Source: Tatlockia sp.
GTDB taxonomy: Bacteria; Pseudomonadota; Gammaproteobacteria; Legionellales; Legionellaceae
Assembly (NCBI GenBank): GCA_013697725.1
Contig: JACCWI010000037.1
Location: forward strand, 62,001-126,000
DNA: 64,000 bases
Direction: 5' to 3'
Position numbers and translations under genes: made by a program. This document shows positions 28,601 through 37,311 of this stretch, piece after piece. Within the stretch, counting starts at the first letter, position 1. Every line of letters begins with the position of its first letter. The notes under the pieces were generated by a model. The model was not told where the DNA came from and did not search any database. It was given only the letters and a program-made list of their open reading frames with translations.

Positions 28601-30625
28601 AAAACAACAAAAATTCTAAACGAAAAAGAATTAATCCTATTAAAAAATATTGAATTAGAAAATAGATTAGCTGAGGAATCAAAATTACAGGAACGTTTGA
28701 GTTCAAGCATTGAAATATTTGAAAAAACAGTTTTGCTTCTTGAAAATAACCAAGAGTTAGTCAAGGAAATTAATAATTTTGAGCAACAGATCAATCAATA
28801 CTCTGTAGAACAACTCCAAAGCAACCAAACTGAGATTAATCTTTTTATTCAATCCCTCTTCTTTAAACTAAATGAGATTAAAGCTAAGTTAGAAAAATTA
28901 GAAGATAAATTCCCTGTAATTGAAAAACTACTCATAAAATCCGAGAAAAAAATTCTTGAATTACCTTTTGGCATCTTTAATCGTAAAGAAAAAGACCTGG
29001 ATGATAATTTAGCTAACATAAATTCCATGTTAACTGGTTGTATGAAACTAATTAACCTGGGCAATCCTGGGTTCAATGATTTCTCCACGCAGTTAGAGCA
29101 ACTTTTAAGTTTTCCTGAAATTGCTGTTCTATGCCAGAGTAAATTAAATTTTTTGAATCATGATGCCCTAGAGCTGAAAGACAAAGATCTCATGGATAAA
29201 ATGCTAGATGTTAGTTTTCAATTTAGTTGTTTACCTCCTAAGGTGGCTGAGCATCGAGTTAAGTTATTAGATCTAATGAATTCTAAATTTAAAGGAATCT
29301 TTACCAAGCCTATCGAAGAGGAATCAGAAAATGATTTGGATAGTTTAATAGACTTTCCCATTCAACAATTATTAGAACTTCAAAAAACCTTAATTAAATG
29401 CAAGCCTGAATCTGACGCTGCTTTAGAAGGTTTAAATGCGCTTATCAACCGATATTTTGAGCAAATTATAAAAACTGTCAATGATCTTACTTTAGAACTA
29501 AATAACGAATATGAAAAAGTTACTAATTCTTTCATCAATGAGTCCAGTAAATTTAGGGCTTTGAATCTGAAAAAAATTGATTTAGCTCAAGAGTTTTTGA
29601 ACAATTTTCCTTTTAAAAAATTAGGTAAAATTGAAAAATCTTTGAATGGGTTGAAAACTCCAAAATCATTTGATATAGCTATTGAGGTTACCCAATCTCA
29701 ATTTATAACCTTTGAAGCAGCCGTCTTAGCTCTTAAAACTAATATAAAAAATAAAATTGATTTTTGTAAAGGCTTAGACAAGCGCATTGAACATAGAAAG
29801 AAACTTGTTGAAACTTTTAAAAGCGATTTTGCCAAGTATTTAACCGACCGAGCTATACGTTTTAAATCTAAAGATTATTTCTTTTCTAAGGATGCAGACT
29901 ATCGTGCTGATTATATTAAATCAATAAAACGTCATTTGAAAAATTATGAAGAATCAGGAGACGCAAAGGATATTTTATATGTTTTAGAACAACAATCATT
30001 TCAAGGTTATTATTTACAACCACTTATTAACCGCTTCCAATTTGAAATAATAAAATTAGAGAAGTCTATACCTGGTAAAAATGAGCGTGTTAGTAAAAAT
30101 GAAAAAACAAATACTACGCCAATTGAGCAAGTCTCTAACATTCTTAGAGAGCTTAATAAGCAAAAAGTAAATCAGCCTTTTGTTTCAGGAGTTCAAGATC
30201 TTTTTGATGCAATAATCGCCTTAGATGGCTATTCAAAAGATTTGGAAGAAGAAAAAATTGATGAAATTAATGCGGCCTATACGCTATCTGTAGAATTAAA
30301 AAATCTGCTCTGTTATTTTCTTATAGATAACAAAGCTCAATTAACCCAACCAGAAAATTATGAAAAGAATAGGATTCTGTTACGAAATTTCCAGAAGGAA
30401 TTTAATTGTCTACTTCATACTAAAGATGCGATTTTGTCGAAGACCACGACCGTTGAAACAGTTATCAAAAATATTGTTATGGCCTTGCTGTGTATTCTAA
30501 GTCTAGGTAGTTATCCTGCAATCATTAAATGCGTAGGTCGCGATGTATTTTTTAAACCGGATGGCATTCAAGAGCTTGACGAAATTAGCAGTAAAGCCAA
30601 TGAAATTTCAGCTCCCGCTGTATAA
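25688..30625 (+). CDS. Giant coiled-coil protein, candidate Dot/Icm effector
   Basis: I do not recognise this 1645-residue protein beyond its style. It is lysine-, glutamate-, asparagine- and leucine-rich, with long helical stretches (for example KTIENKKINLEDELRSAKSF and ETKLKLEEKIRLKEEKTTKI) and no signal peptide. The first 500 residues are less repetitive and may be globular. Near the C-terminus, at about residues 1595-1620, lies a single hydrophobic segment (KNIVMALLCILSLGSYPAII) that could anchor it to a membrane. Base composition is more AT-rich than the housekeeping neighbours. A PmrA-box-like repeat lies upstream (25621) and a terminator downstream (30639). Legionella effectors often show this combination, so a secreted role is likely but inferred. 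Confidence 0.75.
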   Translation: MSQYKLELFKGKGFSTLEESPFGQVLNRLEGKLEKYLNKKTKDNSEEYKYSIAQLEEFKQHIDDLNKVASYFNQGKGPGLFDGLISFPASRLTEALDASPMFITPEYRAYKKIAAKLDGFIKSCYEKLEIKKLEPNVLHLFKDSLSLKINKIFMKKKLQSSFTTDFNDSINNYIDFLDFDDDETINNLSKNLVEELLTKLFTQEHPKAKYNKLKFKIVHPLTFDFVQELLTLIELLPDTVPEILPFFNPAVVVEGYVPGMIETFFSKKVEYLASTNSEELSYKYKIRSAGKEKNYDLKVKFSNDLNNFYFSLINSIATYYNNYAKYTHVKNQLDRESPKAEQISEFIKIEKNLEAECTASFENAKQLFNCQIKNSPKIQAIEEFEIIDGEKTSNDLKNTIQYDFSEQGLEKLAKIFDYKLSNYSTDKLKLMVLSHNFLETIIKNYSSLAIRKTSYATVAIKNLTDGLLSKELSKVGYNINLPFPKVVITKNSENQYSAFCFKENLALDYNFKQQVEILEANLIALSSQMNNEYKELAQSELEIHQNQNEENITQLNAFMEKINLNPEKNSYNLSENPNERINFINQELLSLDLQLKLLRDNVTEVNELAALFNRTAKCPDHLNYLIEKVDNCYATSRAKVQHAILNLNNAVKTIENKKINLEDELRSAKSFLELMKSSNPNDTLALIETEKKKLDDSKINQSKLKSEIELNLINLQKLENSLTESEEYEEVALEPLKAIEQEEILKNSFEKILLSIEHTNPLMQILTQLNVDAGLKLTKDNLSSLIGAKSTADWLSNLIEETNKQAEETTDTDYQQNSKYIEVLKKANALIKNSKENFPFTELEKLFKDYYNLSFYNKNGFDYFLGEFKDSNHTIEQWKLHRQKNSSYLSADRESLLEAITARIEDTYKLIIHHELMISFKEIKKDLFDLGYDLLLLFKSYEDLEQQNNRIAEAFKETKLKLEEKIRLKEEKTTKILNEKELILLKNIELENRLAEESKLQERLSSSIEIFEKTVLLLENNQELVKEINNFEQQINQYSVEQLQSNQTEINLFIQSLFFKLNEIKAKLEKLEDKFPVIEKLLIKSEKKILELPFGIFNRKEKDLDDNLANINSMLTGCMKLINLGNPGFNDFSTQLEQLLSFPEIAVLCQSKLNFLNHDALELKDKDLMDKMLDVSFQFSCLPPKVAEHRVKLLDLMNSKFKGIFTKPIEEESENDLDSLIDFPIQQLLELQKTLIKCKPESDAALEGLNALINRYFEQIIKTVNDLTLELNNEYEKVTNSFINESSKFRALNLKKIDLAQEFLNNFPFKKLGKIEKSLNGLKTPKSFDIAIEVTQSQFITFEAAVLALKTNIKNKIDFCKGLDKRIEHRKKLVETFKSDFAKYLTDRAIRFKSKDYFFSKDADYRADYIKSIKRHLKNYEESGDAKDILYVLEQQSFQGYYLQPLINRFQFEIIKLEKSIPGKNERVSKNEKTNTTPIEQVSNILRELNKQKVNQPFVSGVQDLFDAIIALDGYSKDLEEEKIDEINAAYTLSVELKNLLCYFLIDNKAQLTQPENYEKNRILLRNFQKEFNCLLHTKDAILSKTTTVETVIKNIVMALLCILSLGSYPAIIKCVGRDVFFKPDGIQELDEISSKANEISAPAV

Positions 30626-30638
30626 TCTGCACTGATCC

Positions 30639-30664
30639 AAGTTGGGTTTCAAGCCCAACTTTCT
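30639..30664 (+). terminator. Hairpin terminator after the giant coiled-coil gene
   Basis: AAGTTGGG (30639-30646) pairs with CCCAACTT (30654-30661) across a 7-base loop, followed by a short T-rich tail (TCT). The T tract is weak, so read-through to the next gene is possible. Confidence 0.55.
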
Positions 30665-30700
30665 ATTGTAACATTTCAAACAACTTGTATTTGAGAATTT

Positions 30701-33022
30701 ATGAAAGTTAAAATAGAAAAATATCTAAAAAATTTCAAAGATCTAATCATTTACTCGCAACAACTGGTATCGGATGAAATTTCTGAAAACAGTTTAGAGG
30801 CGCTGGAAAGCATCTTTTTAAATTGGGTAGAGAGTGAAGATGAATCGTTGAATAATATTTGGCTTAACATTAATAATCTAGAAAATGAATTCCAAACGAA
30901 AATAGTAATGAGATTAATTTCTAATCTCCAAATTATTAAAGAACCCCCTGAAAAAAATATGAACCTTAAGCCTGCTAAAAATCTGAGCTTTGAGCTTCAA
31001 TTAGGACAGGCTAAAAGCTTATTACAAAACAGAGGCCTTATAAACTCAGAATTATTTTTCCAATTACTTAGAGACTATAAACAATTTATTGATAATAAAA
31101 ATGGCTACTATCCTCGAGCTGAAAATATACTAACTATTGATAAGCCTACCAGTATAAAGCCACCAAAATTAAAGTTAATTAGAAATTTTGAACCAACTCG
31201 ATCGCTTGAGAAAATAGAGCTGTTGAATGCAGTACATGAGCAACAGATTAATACTATTAATACTTTATTTAATTCTTTAAATCAAAGAGAAACTATTAAA
31301 ATAAAGGTTGGTTTAGAAAAAGATGACTTAATCGCACAACAACTTGCTATTCTTTTAGAATCTAAAAAAAATATATCCAGTGTGAATGTTCGTTTAAAAA
31401 TTGGAACGAATTTCTTAAAATTTCATAAAAATGAAACTATAAGTGAATCAGAAAAAACTAAGATTTTTGAATACAGAGAAATATATCAAAAAAAATACGG
31501 ATTATCTTCTCTGGTTTTAGAACATATATACAAAACTACCATTGAAAATAATAAAAAATTTATTGTTGAACTTGACCTATTAGCCACTACCATTCATCAA
31601 GTGGACCGAATCATTAAATATAGGTTAATAGAATTAGAATTTCCTGAAAATATTAATGAACTTAAACAAAAATTAGATATTAAAATCAAACTCTTTTCTA
31701 TCGTAGAAACTAGCCTTCAATTTAGTAGTGAAAATTATACAAAAGAGCGAGATTATTCATTAGAAAATGAATTTGAGGTTTTCAGCTTAGCTTTAGCCTA
31801 CGATAAAAAGTTAGGGGACATAAATAAGCTGATTCAAGAAAAATCTAACCGCATTAAAATTTTAGAAAATCCTCCATTTCTTGAACCCGGATTTCAACTT
31901 GAAACAGCTCGCCTAAATGAACAACTACGATTTACAACAACTGCCCTGCAAAAATTAGAACTCTATCAGTCAGAGCTTTTAAAAGCTAAATTAAATTTAA
32001 GCAATGCGACTCTACTTGCCCTGAGTTCCAAGCAATTTGCAGTAAAACTAGCTGAAAATTTATCTAAATCTAGTCTTAATGAGCTTAATGAAATTATTAC
32101 TAAAATACGCTTGAATCCGACTTATTGTAATAATATAGACCTAAGTAATGATGAGCTTAAAATAGTAGAATTAAGCAAAGAATGGAATGATTTTATAGCT
32201 AACTTTTATAATAAAACAATTTTAGAAAACATAAAAATTGAAGAAAAGATGGTGAATAAATCTACGCTAATAAAAGGTTCACTAGGTCGAAAAATGGGTT
32301 CAGTTAATTATTATTTTTTAATAACAAAGGATAAATTTTTAGAACGCCTAAATTTTTTGCAGCTAAAACCCAGGCTACCTGACTGCATTAATATTTCATT
32401 ATTAACCAAACGTGTGAATGTATTAAAATCACCAAATCGTTATCATGATTATTGCTACTATGAGCTGGATGGTGATGAATTAAAAGTTCTAACGAATGAG
32501 ATTAAGCAGGCAGAATTAAAAGCTTATTACAATGAAATAGGTGTAAAAAATCGCCAATTAAATGAATTGATTAGTGCAGAAAAATTAATTTCTACCTTAA
32601 ATAATGAAATCAAACAGTTAGATAAGGGGGATGCACGCCGAGTATTTTTAACAAATCTTCTTCAGCAATTCGAGATCCTTAAAGCTAAATTCTTAAGTTC
32701 AGAGTTAAACCCTGAACAATTTAAAATAAATTGTTTAACTATAATCCAAACAAATATCACTGAGTCTAACTTGAAAAAATTGACCAACGAGGCTCCAGAT
32801 GCATCAATGCTTGGAAATTTTGGTCGTTTTCTGCTGGATTTTATTCATCTAATAGCAGATTTATTTGAAGAAAAGCAACCTTATCGTACACAGTTTTTTG
32901 CTTCAGAAATCGAAATAAAAATTGCAAAAGCTGCTAAAATTGCACATCAAGATTTATGGGAACTTAACAATCTAGTCGAAAACACCCTATTAACCAGGTC
33001 TCCTCTAACTTATAGTGCTTAA
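30701..33022 (+). CDS. Second large coiled-coil protein, candidate effector
   Basis: A 773-residue, soluble, mostly helical protein that I do not recognise. It has no signal peptide and no clear membrane segment. Helical heptad-like runs occur around residues 380-440 (LETARLNEQLRFTTTALQKL). A less helical part near residues 540-590 reads GSVNYYFLITKDKFLERLNF, then RLPDCINISLLTKRVNVLKS and RYHDYCYYELDGDELKVLTN and could be a folded domain. Composition resembles the 1645-residue protein just upstream (rich in Lys, Asn, Glu, Leu), which suggests the two arrived or evolved together. No PmrA box was seen directly upstream. Its 3' end overlaps the convergent cysZ-like gene by 18 bp. Confidence 0.7.
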   Translation: MKVKIEKYLKNFKDLIIYSQQLVSDEISENSLEALESIFLNWVESEDESLNNIWLNINNLENEFQTKIVMRLISNLQIIKEPPEKNMNLKPAKNLSFELQLGQAKSLLQNRGLINSELFFQLLRDYKQFIDNKNGYYPRAENILTIDKPTSIKPPKLKLIRNFEPTRSLEKIELLNAVHEQQINTINTLFNSLNQRETIKIKVGLEKDDLIAQQLAILLESKKNISSVNVRLKIGTNFLKFHKNETISESEKTKIFEYREIYQKKYGLSSLVLEHIYKTTIENNKKFIVELDLLATTIHQVDRIIKYRLIELEFPENINELKQKLDIKIKLFSIVETSLQFSSENYTKERDYSLENEFEVFSLALAYDKKLGDINKLIQEKSNRIKILENPPFLEPGFQLETARLNEQLRFTTTALQKLELYQSELLKAKLNLSNATLLALSSKQFAVKLAENLSKSSLNELNEIITKIRLNPTYCNNIDLSNDELKIVELSKEWNDFIANFYNKTILENIKIEEKMVNKSTLIKGSLGRKMGSVNYYFLITKDKFLERLNFLQLKPRLPDCINISLLTKRVNVLKSPNRYHDYCYYELDGDELKVLTNEIKQAELKAYYNEIGVKNRQLNELISAEKLISTLNNEIKQLDKGDARRVFLTNLLQQFEILKAKFLSSELNPEQFKINCLTIIQTNITESNLKKLTNEAPDASMLGNFGRFLLDFIHLIADLFEEKQPYRTQFFASEIEIKIAKAAKIAHQDLWELNNLVENTLLTRSPLTYSA

Positions 33023-33748
33023 GTTTGATGATTTCTTCTGACGCTCTTCACAGTAAAAAATTACACCGCCTATTACTGCAGCCGGCAAGGTTAATAAATT
33101 TAAGACCGGCACAAAAGAAAGAAAATTGATAGCCAGTCCAAAACCTAACGAAAGCATTGTTTTTTCTCCCACCTTTTGGCGCATTTCGCTAAAATTAATT
33201 AAATTATTATCCATAACAAAATCCTGGTATTGAATACTTAAGATCCAGGCGGTGAATAGCAACCATAAAAACGGATAAATAAAGTGAATAAAGGGAACAA
33301 AAAAAAGAATGACCATACCAAAAAAGCGGGGAAGAAAATAGGCTAAAAATTGTCCTTGTCGTTTTATGCTTCGAAGAGTGATCTGAGTAAGTGATAAAAC
33401 AGGAATTTTAGATTGATAAAGTAAATTCTGAGTTTTTTCGGCTAATAATCCATTAAAAGGAGCCGCAACAATATTAAAAAGCACGGTAAACATTGAAAGG
33501 AATAGTAAGAAAAAACAAAGAGCAAAAATAACTAAAAATAAGCTGTTCAGAAAGTTCATCCACGAGGGAAGGTAGCTAGTAAGATAATAAGAGTATGGGA
33601 ATACATAGTGATAGATAAGATAAAATAGTCCTGCAAATAATAAAAAATTAAATGCAATTGGCAAAATAATAAAGCGCTTTAGTCCTTTGGTAGCTAGATG
33701 TCTAAAACCTGCCATAAAGTAAATCATACCTTTAACAAAATCTGTCAT
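33005..33748 (-). CDS. CysZ/EI24-family membrane protein
   Basis: An approximately 247-residue inner-membrane protein of the EI24/CysZ family. Features are the N-terminal FVKGMIYFMAGFRHLATKG, the LKRFIILPIAFNFLLFAGLF helix, the central FNIVAAPFNGLLAEKTQ (very like CysZ NxxxAPFNGLLAE), and the late LPAAVIGGVIFYCEERQKK. CysZ imports sulfate in E. coli; here there are no cysteine-biosynthesis genes nearby, so the substrate is not assured. The frame has ATG codons at 33754 and 33748; the second has AAGG at a normal distance and is used here. Confidence 0.85.
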   Translation of the reverse strand: MTDFVKGMIYFMAGFRHLATKGLKRFIILPIAFNFLLFAGLFYLIYHYVFPYSYYLTSYLPSWMNFLNSLFLVIFALCFFLLFLSMFTVLFNIVAAPFNGLLAEKTQNLLYQSKIPVLSLTQITLRSIKRQGQFLAYFLPRFFGMVILFFVPFIHFIYPFLWLLFTAWILSIQYQDFVMDNNLINFSEMRQKVGEKTMLSLGFGLAINFLSFVPVLNLLTLPAAVIGGVIFYCEERQKKSSNLSTIS

Positions 33749-33856
33749 TCCCATACCTTGAATACAATTTCCTCGGATACTCTATGCTAAATCTCAATAT
33801 CACTTGCCTCTTTTATAGTGCTAAGAAACAGGTGCTCAAGCTCTGCATGCCAAGTA

Positions 33857-33912
33857 AAATATTAGTAAGCATTGCTAGTTCAAATATTAGTAAGCATTGC
33901 TAGTTCAAATAT
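33857..33912. repeat. 25-bp tandem repeat, 2.2 copies
   Basis: The unit AAATATTAGTAAGCATTGCT plus AGTTC occurs at 33857-33881 and again, identical, at 33882-33906, followed by a partial third copy AAATAT. It lies in the gap between the start of the cysZ-like gene and the end of the E2 gene. No function is evident; replication slippage could explain it. Confidence 0.9.
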
Positions 33913-33963
33913 CTAATCTAACTCTATTAAAATAGACAAATCGTCATATTTTTTTCTTTCAAA

Positions 33964-35091
33964 TCAGTCTATTTTATCTAGCTGTAAAGACTCAATAACC
34001 GCTCCTAGAAATCGCGTGGCTTCCCCGCCGGTCACTGCACGGTGATCAAAACTGAGAGATAAAGGCAGCATGCGATGGGCTTCAAATTTACCATTGGTTG
34101 AAACTACTCCGTCTTTAAATAATCGTCCTACAGCAAGAATAGCAACCATGGGGGGAACAATGATTGGACTAGCAAAACGACCAGCAAATTTACCAAAATT
34201 AGATAAGGTAAAAGTTGCGCCTTTAAGTGTCTCCGGTGCTAAGTTTCTTTCGTTAACCCCTTGTTTATATTCATTGATTGTCTTCCTCAAATTTTCATTA
34301 CTATAGGAAGCAACATCATGAATAACAGGAACAAATAAGCCTTCTTTGCTATCCATTGCTATACCTAAATGGACTTCATTAAAACATTTTCGTGCTGAAT
34401 GAGCCGTGTCAAACCAGGCATTCAAAGCCGGCTCTTTAGAGCAAGCATAAAGAATTGCGCGAATTAGCCGCAGGGTAATGTCTGCTCCAGCTTCCCAGGC
34501 TTCAATGTCTGCTTCATCAAAGATACTTACTGGCACAACTTCCTGATGTGATTGCACCATGCTGTTTAGCATTGCGCGACGAACACCACGTAAAGCTTCA
34601 TATCCTTCTGGAAGCTCAGTTTTTTGATTTGCAGCAGCCTCTACATCTTCACGTTTGATTAGTCCTTTTTCCCCGCTACCTTTAAGACTATTTAGATCAA
34701 CAGAAAGTTTCTTAGCCAAAAGCCTAATTGCAGGCGTGGCTTTAATACGTTGAGTTTGTGATTTTCCAACACCGATTGTAAAATTATCATCACTTACCTC
34801 AGTGCTTTCTTCAAGATCACCCACGACAGTACCTTTATCTACACGCTTTGCTTCAGCGGCAGCAAAACCAACTAGTGGATCGCCTGTTTTGATCAGATCA
34901 CCGGGTTTACCAAAAAGTTTGCTAATTAGACCAGCCTGAGGGCAGGGGACGTCGACTACCGCTTTGGCGGTTTCCATCGATACTAGCGGCTGATCCACGC
35001 AAACTTCATCGCCTTCTTTAACAAACCATTCGTGTATTTCTGCATCAGGCAAGCCTTCGCCTAAATCAGGTAAATTAAAAATATTCATCAT
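33964..35091 (-). CDS. 2-oxo acid dehydrogenase E2 component (dihydrolipoyl acyltransferase)
   Basis: A 375-residue E2 with one lipoyl domain (LPDLGEGLPDAEIHEWFVKE; lipoyl Lys43 in SMETAKAVVDV), one peripheral subunit-binding domain (ATPAIRLLAKKLSVDLNSLK near residues 117-136), and the catalytic acyltransferase domain ending with LPLSLSFDHRAVTGGEA, which holds the active-site His. The single lipoyl domain and the separate E1 alpha and beta genes fit the Gram-positive/mitochondrial-like pyruvate or branched-chain 2-oxo acid complex, not the AceEF type. Its start overlaps the E1 beta stop by one base (TAATG). No E3 gene is adjacent, so a shared lipoamide dehydrogenase elsewhere is implied. The substrate is not settled by sequence. 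Confidence 0.92.
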   Translation of the reverse strand: MMNIFNLPDLGEGLPDAEIHEWFVKEGDEVCVDQPLVSMETAKAVVDVPCPQAGLISKLFGKPGDLIKTGDPLVGFAAAEAKRVDKGTVVGDLEESTEVSDDNFTIGVGKSQTQRIKATPAIRLLAKKLSVDLNSLKGSGEKGLIKREDVEAAANQKTELPEGYEALRGVRRAMLNSMVQSHQEVVPVSIFDEADIEAWEAGADITLRLIRAILYACSKEPALNAWFDTAHSARKCFNEVHLGIAMDSKEGLFVPVIHDVASYSNENLRKTINEYKQGVNERNLAPETLKGATFTLSNFGKFAGRFASPIIVPPMVAILAVGRLFKDGVVSTNGKFEAHRMLPLSLSFDHRAVTGGEATRFLGAVIESLQLDKID

Positions 35092-36065
35092 TACTCCATT
35101 ACATTCAAGACAGCGTCTTTGATGCGAGAAACACTGGGAATATAGTGTTTTTCAAGTTGAAAATATGGCATAACCACATCATAGCCCGTGACGCGCTGAA
35201 CGGGTGCCAATAAATCAGCTAAAGAATTTTCCATCAATAAGGCTGAAATTTCAGCACCGACCCCACAAGTTTTGGCTCCCTCATGGACGATGACGCAGCG
35301 TCCTGTTTTTGTGACAGAAGCAAGTATTGTTTCTATATCCAGAGGTTTAATTGTTGCGACATCAATGACTTCGCAAGAGATACCTTCTTCTGAGAGTTGT
35401 TTTGCAGCCTGTAGTGTTTCGTGCATCGAAGCACCCCAACTTATTAGGGTGAGGTCAGTTCCTTCCTGTAAAGTAAAGCATTTACCTAAGGGAAGTGCCT
35501 CACCGGTATCTTCAACAGGTTGTTTTACTAGTCGATAAATTCGTTTTGGCTCAAGAAAAATAACAGGATCAGGGTTTCTCATCGCGGCAAGTAGCAGACC
35601 ATAAGCTCTTTTAGGAGAAGAGGGAATCACGACTTGCAAGCCAGGAATATGAGCAAACAAAGCTTCGGTGCTCTCGGAATGATGCTCCGGCGCTCTAATT
35701 CCTCCGCCAAAAGGAGCTCGGAAAACGAGCGGACAATGTAGACGACCACGAGTACGATTACGCATACGTGCTGCATGAGAAATAATCTGATTCATAGCAG
35801 GATAGATAAATCCCATAAACTGGAATTCGGCAACAGGTTTTAAACCCTGTAAAGACATGCCGATTGCTAAGCCGGCGATCATAGATTCTGCGAGTGGAGA
35901 ATCAAAAACACGTTTTTCGCCAAAGCGTTCTTGCAAGCCAACGGTGGCTCGAAAAACGCCGCCATTCTTTCCCACGTCTTCGCCAAAAACGACTACATTT
36001 TCATCGTGGGCAAGCTCGTAAGCTAAGGCTTGAGTAACGGCTTCAACCAGGCAAATATCAGGCAT
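35091..36065 (-). CDS. 2-oxo acid dehydrogenase E1 component, beta subunit
   Basis: A 324-residue E1 beta subunit. Typical stretches are VVVFGEDVGKNGGVFRATVG, FDSPLAESMIAGLAIGMSLQ, and FRAPFGGGIRAPEHHSESTE with the conserved double His, followed by VIPSSPKRAYGLLLAAMRN. The frame extends to 36101, but the ATG at 36065 gives the usual start MPDICLVEAVTQALAYEL and has GGAGG nine bases upstream, inside the end of the alpha-subunit gene. With the alpha subunit it decarboxylates a 2-oxo acid using thiamine diphosphate and loads the E2 lipoyl group. Confidence 0.94.
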   Translation of the reverse strand: MPDICLVEAVTQALAYELAHDENVVVFGEDVGKNGGVFRATVGLQERFGEKRVFDSPLAESMIAGLAIGMSLQGLKPVAEFQFMGFIYPAMNQIISHAARMRNRTRGRLHCPLVFRAPFGGGIRAPEHHSESTEALFAHIPGLQVVIPSSPKRAYGLLLAAMRNPDPVIFLEPKRIYRLVKQPVEDTGEALPLGKCFTLQEGTDLTLISWGASMHETLQAAKQLSEEGISCEVIDVATIKPLDIETILASVTKTGRCVIVHEGAKTCGVGAEISALLMENSLADLLAPVQRVTGYDVVMPYFQLEKHYIPSVSRIKDAVLNVME

Positions 36066-37131
36066 TCGATGTATCCTCCATAGCGGTAGCACGTTGCTCA
36101 ATTAAATAATCTGGCAACTCGGCAAAATGATAATCAAACATACTGGAGATGGGTTGTTTGCCTGAATTTAAATAGTCATCTACCGCTTTTTGCACGGCTT
36201 CGGTACAGTCTTTAATTAATTCACTTTCCTGCGCAGCGTCCCAAAGGTTATGCTTTTCCATAAAACCCTTAAAACGACTGATGGGCTCTCTAAGTTTAGC
36301 CTTATCGACTTCATCTTGAGGTTGATAGCGCGTTGCATCATCAGCCGTGGTGTGATCACAAAGGCGATAAGTAAGGGCTTCAATTAAGGTAGGTCCTTCG
36401 CCGCGTCTTGCCTTCTCAATTGCATCACCAACAATCTGGCGACAGGCTAAAATATCATTACCGTCAATTTGAATGCCATTAAATCCGGCCGCTATTGCTT
36501 TTTGAGCAATTGTTTTAGCTGCTGTTTGTTTGGATAAGGGAACAGAAATTGCCCAGTGGTTATTATTCACAACAAAAACTATAGGTAAATTCCAGGCCCC
36601 TGCAACATTCATTGCTTCGTAAAAATCGCCTTCGGAGGTTCCACCTTCACCGACACAAACGACGGCAACGCGAGGTTCATTGCGATATTTAAAAGCAAAG
36701 GCAACGCCTGCAGCGTGAAGGCATTGAGAAGCAATTGGCACACAGATGGGTAAATCTTCTGAGTTAGCTTGAAATTGGCTGCCACGCTCATCGCCGCCCC
36801 AATAGGCAAAAATTTCTGACATCTTCACTCCACGCTGGAGCTGAGCTGCATAGTCACGATAATAGGGAACCAGCACATCTTCTTTTCGCATTGCATGACC
36901 GATTGCTGTTGAGATAGCTTCTTGCCCATTTATGGGGGCATAAGTGCCCATTTTGCCTGTACGTTGTAAGGCAATGGCCTTTTTATCAAAAATTCTGGTG
37001 AGAACCATGACTCGGTAAAGCTCTTTTAAAATTGATTTATCACTTGCAAAAGAAGGAACAGGATCGTGAATTTCACCATTCTCATTAATAATTTGTGTGA
37101 AGGGTACTTCAAATTGGGCGATTGTTGTCAC
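36058..37131 (-). CDS. 2-oxo acid dehydrogenase E1 component, alpha subunit
   Basis: A 357-residue thiamine-diphosphate-binding E1 alpha subunit. The cofactor motif runs from CVGEGGTSEGDFYEAMNVAG to PIVFVVNNNHWAISVP. Other family landmarks are GTYAPINGQEAISTAIGHAM, the region YYRDYAAQLQRGV, and the phosphorylation-loop equivalent LTYRLCDHTTADDATRY. The start codon is a GTG at 37131 with AGGGAG nine bases before it. It is the first gene of the minus-strand operon E1alpha-E1beta-E2. Together with the single-lipoyl E2 this forms a pyruvate- or branched-chain-type complex. Confidence 0.94.
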   Translation of the reverse strand: MTTIAQFEVPFTQIINENGEIHDPVPSFASDKSILKELYRVMVLTRIFDKKAIALQRTGKMGTYAPINGQEAISTAIGHAMRKEDVLVPYYRDYAAQLQRGVKMSEIFAYWGGDERGSQFQANSEDLPICVPIASQCLHAAGVAFAFKYRNEPRVAVVCVGEGGTSEGDFYEAMNVAGAWNLPIVFVVNNNHWAISVPLSKQTAAKTIAQKAIAAGFNGIQIDGNDILACRQIVGDAIEKARRGEGPTLIEALTYRLCDHTTADDATRYQPQDEVDKAKLREPISRFKGFMEKHNLWDAAQESELIKDCTEAVQKAVDDYLNSGKQPISSMFDYHFAELPDYLIEQRATAMEDTSNA

Positions 37132-37311
37132 GCTCTGGTCTCCCTAATTAACAACACCTGGAATAGGATACTCAGAATTGTTTCTAAAAACTAGGTGATA
37201 ATAGCCAGGTTTTTAAGTAATTTAGTCGAATTCGTGAAAAAGCATTATATTTTGAAAAATACCGATCGAACTGTACAATTTAACGATCTAAAGAAAATAA
37301 AAAGGCAGGCC

